Shown here: in pieces, positions 11,614 to 12,985 of the stretch
Layout: every line of letters starts with the position of its first letter
How positions within the stretch are numbered: the first letter of the stretch is position 1
Assembly: GCA_947254665.1 (NCBI GenBank)
Contig: CAMYEJ010000024.1
Coordinates: forward strand, 1 to 12,985
Length of the DNA: 12,985 bases
Origin: an uncultured Peptoniphilus sp.
Lineage (GTDB): Bacteria; Bacillota; Clostridia; Tissierellales; Peptoniphilaceae
Direction: 5' to 3'
The notes under the pieces: generated by a model
The model's input: the letters and a program-made list of their open reading frames with translations, nothing else
Told to the model about the DNA's origin: nothing
Databases searched by the model: none
Position numbers and translations under genes: made by a program

Positions 11614-12985
11614 TTATTGTACTTGTGGATCTTCTCCTCCTGCTACACCTGTTCCAGCAGGATTTACAGGATTTTCTGTAGGCATTTCTTCGTTAATTTG
11701 TGACCAAACTATCATGCTTGTTGGTGGATTGATACCAAAGTTCATTGCATCTAATGAAGTATTATCTAATGAATCATAAGAAGCTTCATTATTTTTATCC
11801 AATACAACAACATATACACGTTCCCATTTTGTAAGGGCGGGAACTGTGATGGTGCCACGTTTATTATTTATTACTGTCTTTCCAAGGAAAACTCGTTTAC
11901 CTTGATTATCGTACTTATAGGCAACGACCTTATTGTCCTTTTCTCCCCAAACAACCAGTGTTGTTTGTTCTTCATAAGGTTGACGTAATTCAATAGATAC
12001 TCCCTTAGGTACATTACTTGGATTTGTTGTATCTTCTACTTGATTAGATTGATCGTCATCCTTGCTCTTGTTTGCTAAAACATCCTTAGCAACTAATTGA
12101 TATTTATTTTGGCCCTCTTTTACAAGAACTGTGATTTCAAAGGTTTGAACTTTATTATCTCCATCGACTGGTGTCAATTTACCTTTTGCGTTTCCGCATT
12201 TTACCCAACCAATATCATGCTTTGCATCAGTTACCTTACCAGTAATCTTAACTTGATAATCTGCAGTTCTTTCAACTTTTAAATCGCTGAAGACTGGTGC
12301 TGCAAGGTCAAGTTCAATTTCATTAGAATATTTTGGACTAGAACCTGCTTTTGTAACCTTAACTTTCACCTTGTCTCCATCTACAAGTCTGTTTGCATTG
12401 CCTTCTGTTTCTATAATTTCTTTTAAGCTATCTCCGTTTGTTGGATCAAATTCTTCGCCTATATTAGTTTCAAATCCATCTTTTCCAACTTTTACCAATT
12501 GAGCCTTAGAGCCTTCTGTTGGAGTATTCGTAAAGCTTACTTTAACAACTTTCTTTTCATTTGTTCCATCAAAATCTTGTACATCTTGAGAAATAGTAGG
12601 TGTTACCAAATCTCCACGTTTTGTAAATTTAGCCACAAAAGTAATTTTATTGTTTACAACCCCTGTTATCGCACTGATTAAAGTGTTGTTGTCTTGTGGT
12701 AAATTTGGATCCCACTTGTCAAAGTCAAAGTCAGTTTTCGGTGTCAACTTCATTTGTGCATTAGCATCTGTATTAGGTACAATCAATTTAGCAACTGTTG
12801 TTCCTGCTGGTGTACCTGTTGGATCTGCTTGAGCAGATGCCCATGTTGAAGTTTTTAAAACTGCAAAAGACTTACGTTCTGTTTGATTTGCATCCAAGTA
12901 ACCATTGCCATCAGTCTTGAAGTCGATGATAGTATAATCTGTATCATCTTCATTAGTAAATTTTCCAGGATCGTTTGGATCTGGT
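11614..12985 (-). CDS. Large cell-surface protein, 3' part only (5' end outside the window)
   Basis: The reading frame is open to the window edge (first full codon ends at 12984), so about 456 C-terminal residues are visible and the true start is not. It begins in a PDPNDPGKFTNEDD stretch, followed by an IDFKTDGNGYLDA...FDFDKWDPNLPQDN...ITFVAKF unit typical of repetitive surface proteins of anaerobic cocci. About 200 residues of Ig-like beta-sandwich character come next, containing APVFSDLKVERTADYQVKITGKVTDA and NKYQLVAKDVLANKS. A final region has VPALTKWERVYVVVLDKNNEAS and ends PVNPAGTGVAGGEDPQVQ. No LPXTG sorting signal, SLH module or transmembrane tail is present at the C-terminus, so the anchoring mode is unclear. 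The SLH protein immediately downstream is a possible partner. Apparent internal starts, such as a TTG at 12897, lie inside the frame and are not the real start. Likely an adhesin-like or wall-associated protein; function unknown. Confidence 0.8.
   Translation of the reverse strand, partial: PDPNDPGKFTNEDDTDYTIIDFKTDGNGYLDANQTERKSFAVLKTSTWASAQADPTGTPAGTTVAKLIVPNTDANAQMKLTPKTDFDFDKWDPNLPQDNNTLISAITGVVNNKITFVAKFTKRGDLVTPTISQDVQDFDGTNEKKVVKVSFTNTPTEGSKAQLVKVGKDGFETNIGEEFDPTNGDSLKEIIETEGNANRLVDGDKVKVKVTKAGSSPKYSNEIELDLAAPVFSDLKVERTADYQVKITGKVTDAKHDIGWVKCGNAKGKLTPVDGDNKVQTFEITVLVKEGQNKYQLVAKDVLANKSKDDDQSNQVEDTTNPSNVPKGVSIELRQPYEEQTTLVVWGEKDNKVVAYKYDNQGKRVFLGKTVINNKRGTITVPALTKWERVYVVVLDKNNEASYDSLDNTSLDAMNFGINPPTSMIVWSQINEEMPTENPVNPAGTGVAGGEDPQVQ

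Noticed and set aside
12895..12897. TTG start for the large surface protein
   Set aside because: The frame stays open upstream to the window edge with similar low-complexity surface-protein sequence, and no ribosome binding site precedes the TTG. The gene is truncated by the window.
9986..12985. A single large SLH protein broken by a frameshift or stop
   Set aside because: The SLH gene has its own ribosome binding site and signal peptide, and a 56-nt gap with a hairpin separates it from the upstream stop. They are two genes.
30..12985. Mobile element, tRNA or CRISPR content
   Set aside because: No transposase or integrase motifs, no tRNA-like cloverleaf and no regularly spaced repeats were seen on either strand.

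Overview
The window looks like chromosome of a low-GC Gram-positive anaerobe. Protein-coding DNA is strongly A/T-rich, Shine-Dalgarno sites are AGGAGG-like, and predicted promoters are of the sigma-A type. The right half carries secreted proteins with copper-amine-oxidase-N-type 'stalk' domains, an SLH-domain protein and a large surface protein with 'FxxWDPxLP' repeats. That mixture is typical of anaerobic cocci of the Peptoniphilaceae (Anaerococcus/Peptoniphilus-like). The genus is inference.

Left half (about 107-7665): a compact, self-contained sugar-catabolic locus, best read as a non-phosphorylating L-fucose pathway. A six-gene forward operon encodes an SDR sugar dehydrogenase, a FucP-type permease, an amidohydrolase-family lactonase, a DHDPS/NAL-family keto-acid aldolase, and a UxaA-type dehydratase split into a small SAF subunit and a large subunit. 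It has a good promoter (107-135) followed by a perfect 8+8 inverted repeat (146-176) and ends at a clean terminator (5506-5534). An IclR-family regulator follows. Convergent to it is fucO (lactaldehyde reductase), with its own consensus promoter. Proposed route: L-fucose -> L-fuconolactone -> L-fuconate -> 2-keto-3-deoxy-L-fuconate -> pyruvate + L-lactaldehyde -> 1,2-propanediol. No kinase, isomerase or aldehyde dehydrogenase is visible. The gene set resembles the Campylobacter jejuni cj0480c-cj0490 fucose locus, but with an E. coli-like FucO in place of the aldehyde dehydrogenase. This gives a fermentative variant that could be redox-balanced.

Middle (7712-9870): two secreted proteins, each with two N-terminal stalk domains and unrelated C-terminal regions, face each other across a 14-bp perfect bidirectional terminator.

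Right (9894-12985): on the minus strand, the 3' part of a large surface protein (its start lies outside the window) is followed after 56 nt by a signal-peptide/SLH-domain protein. The gap holds a 10-bp hairpin that abuts the Shine-Dalgarno of the SLH gene. No tRNA, rRNA, CRISPR array, transposase or integrase is seen. No intergenic stretch exceeds 300 bases; the longest are 1-214 and 7577-7741, and both are promoter regions.
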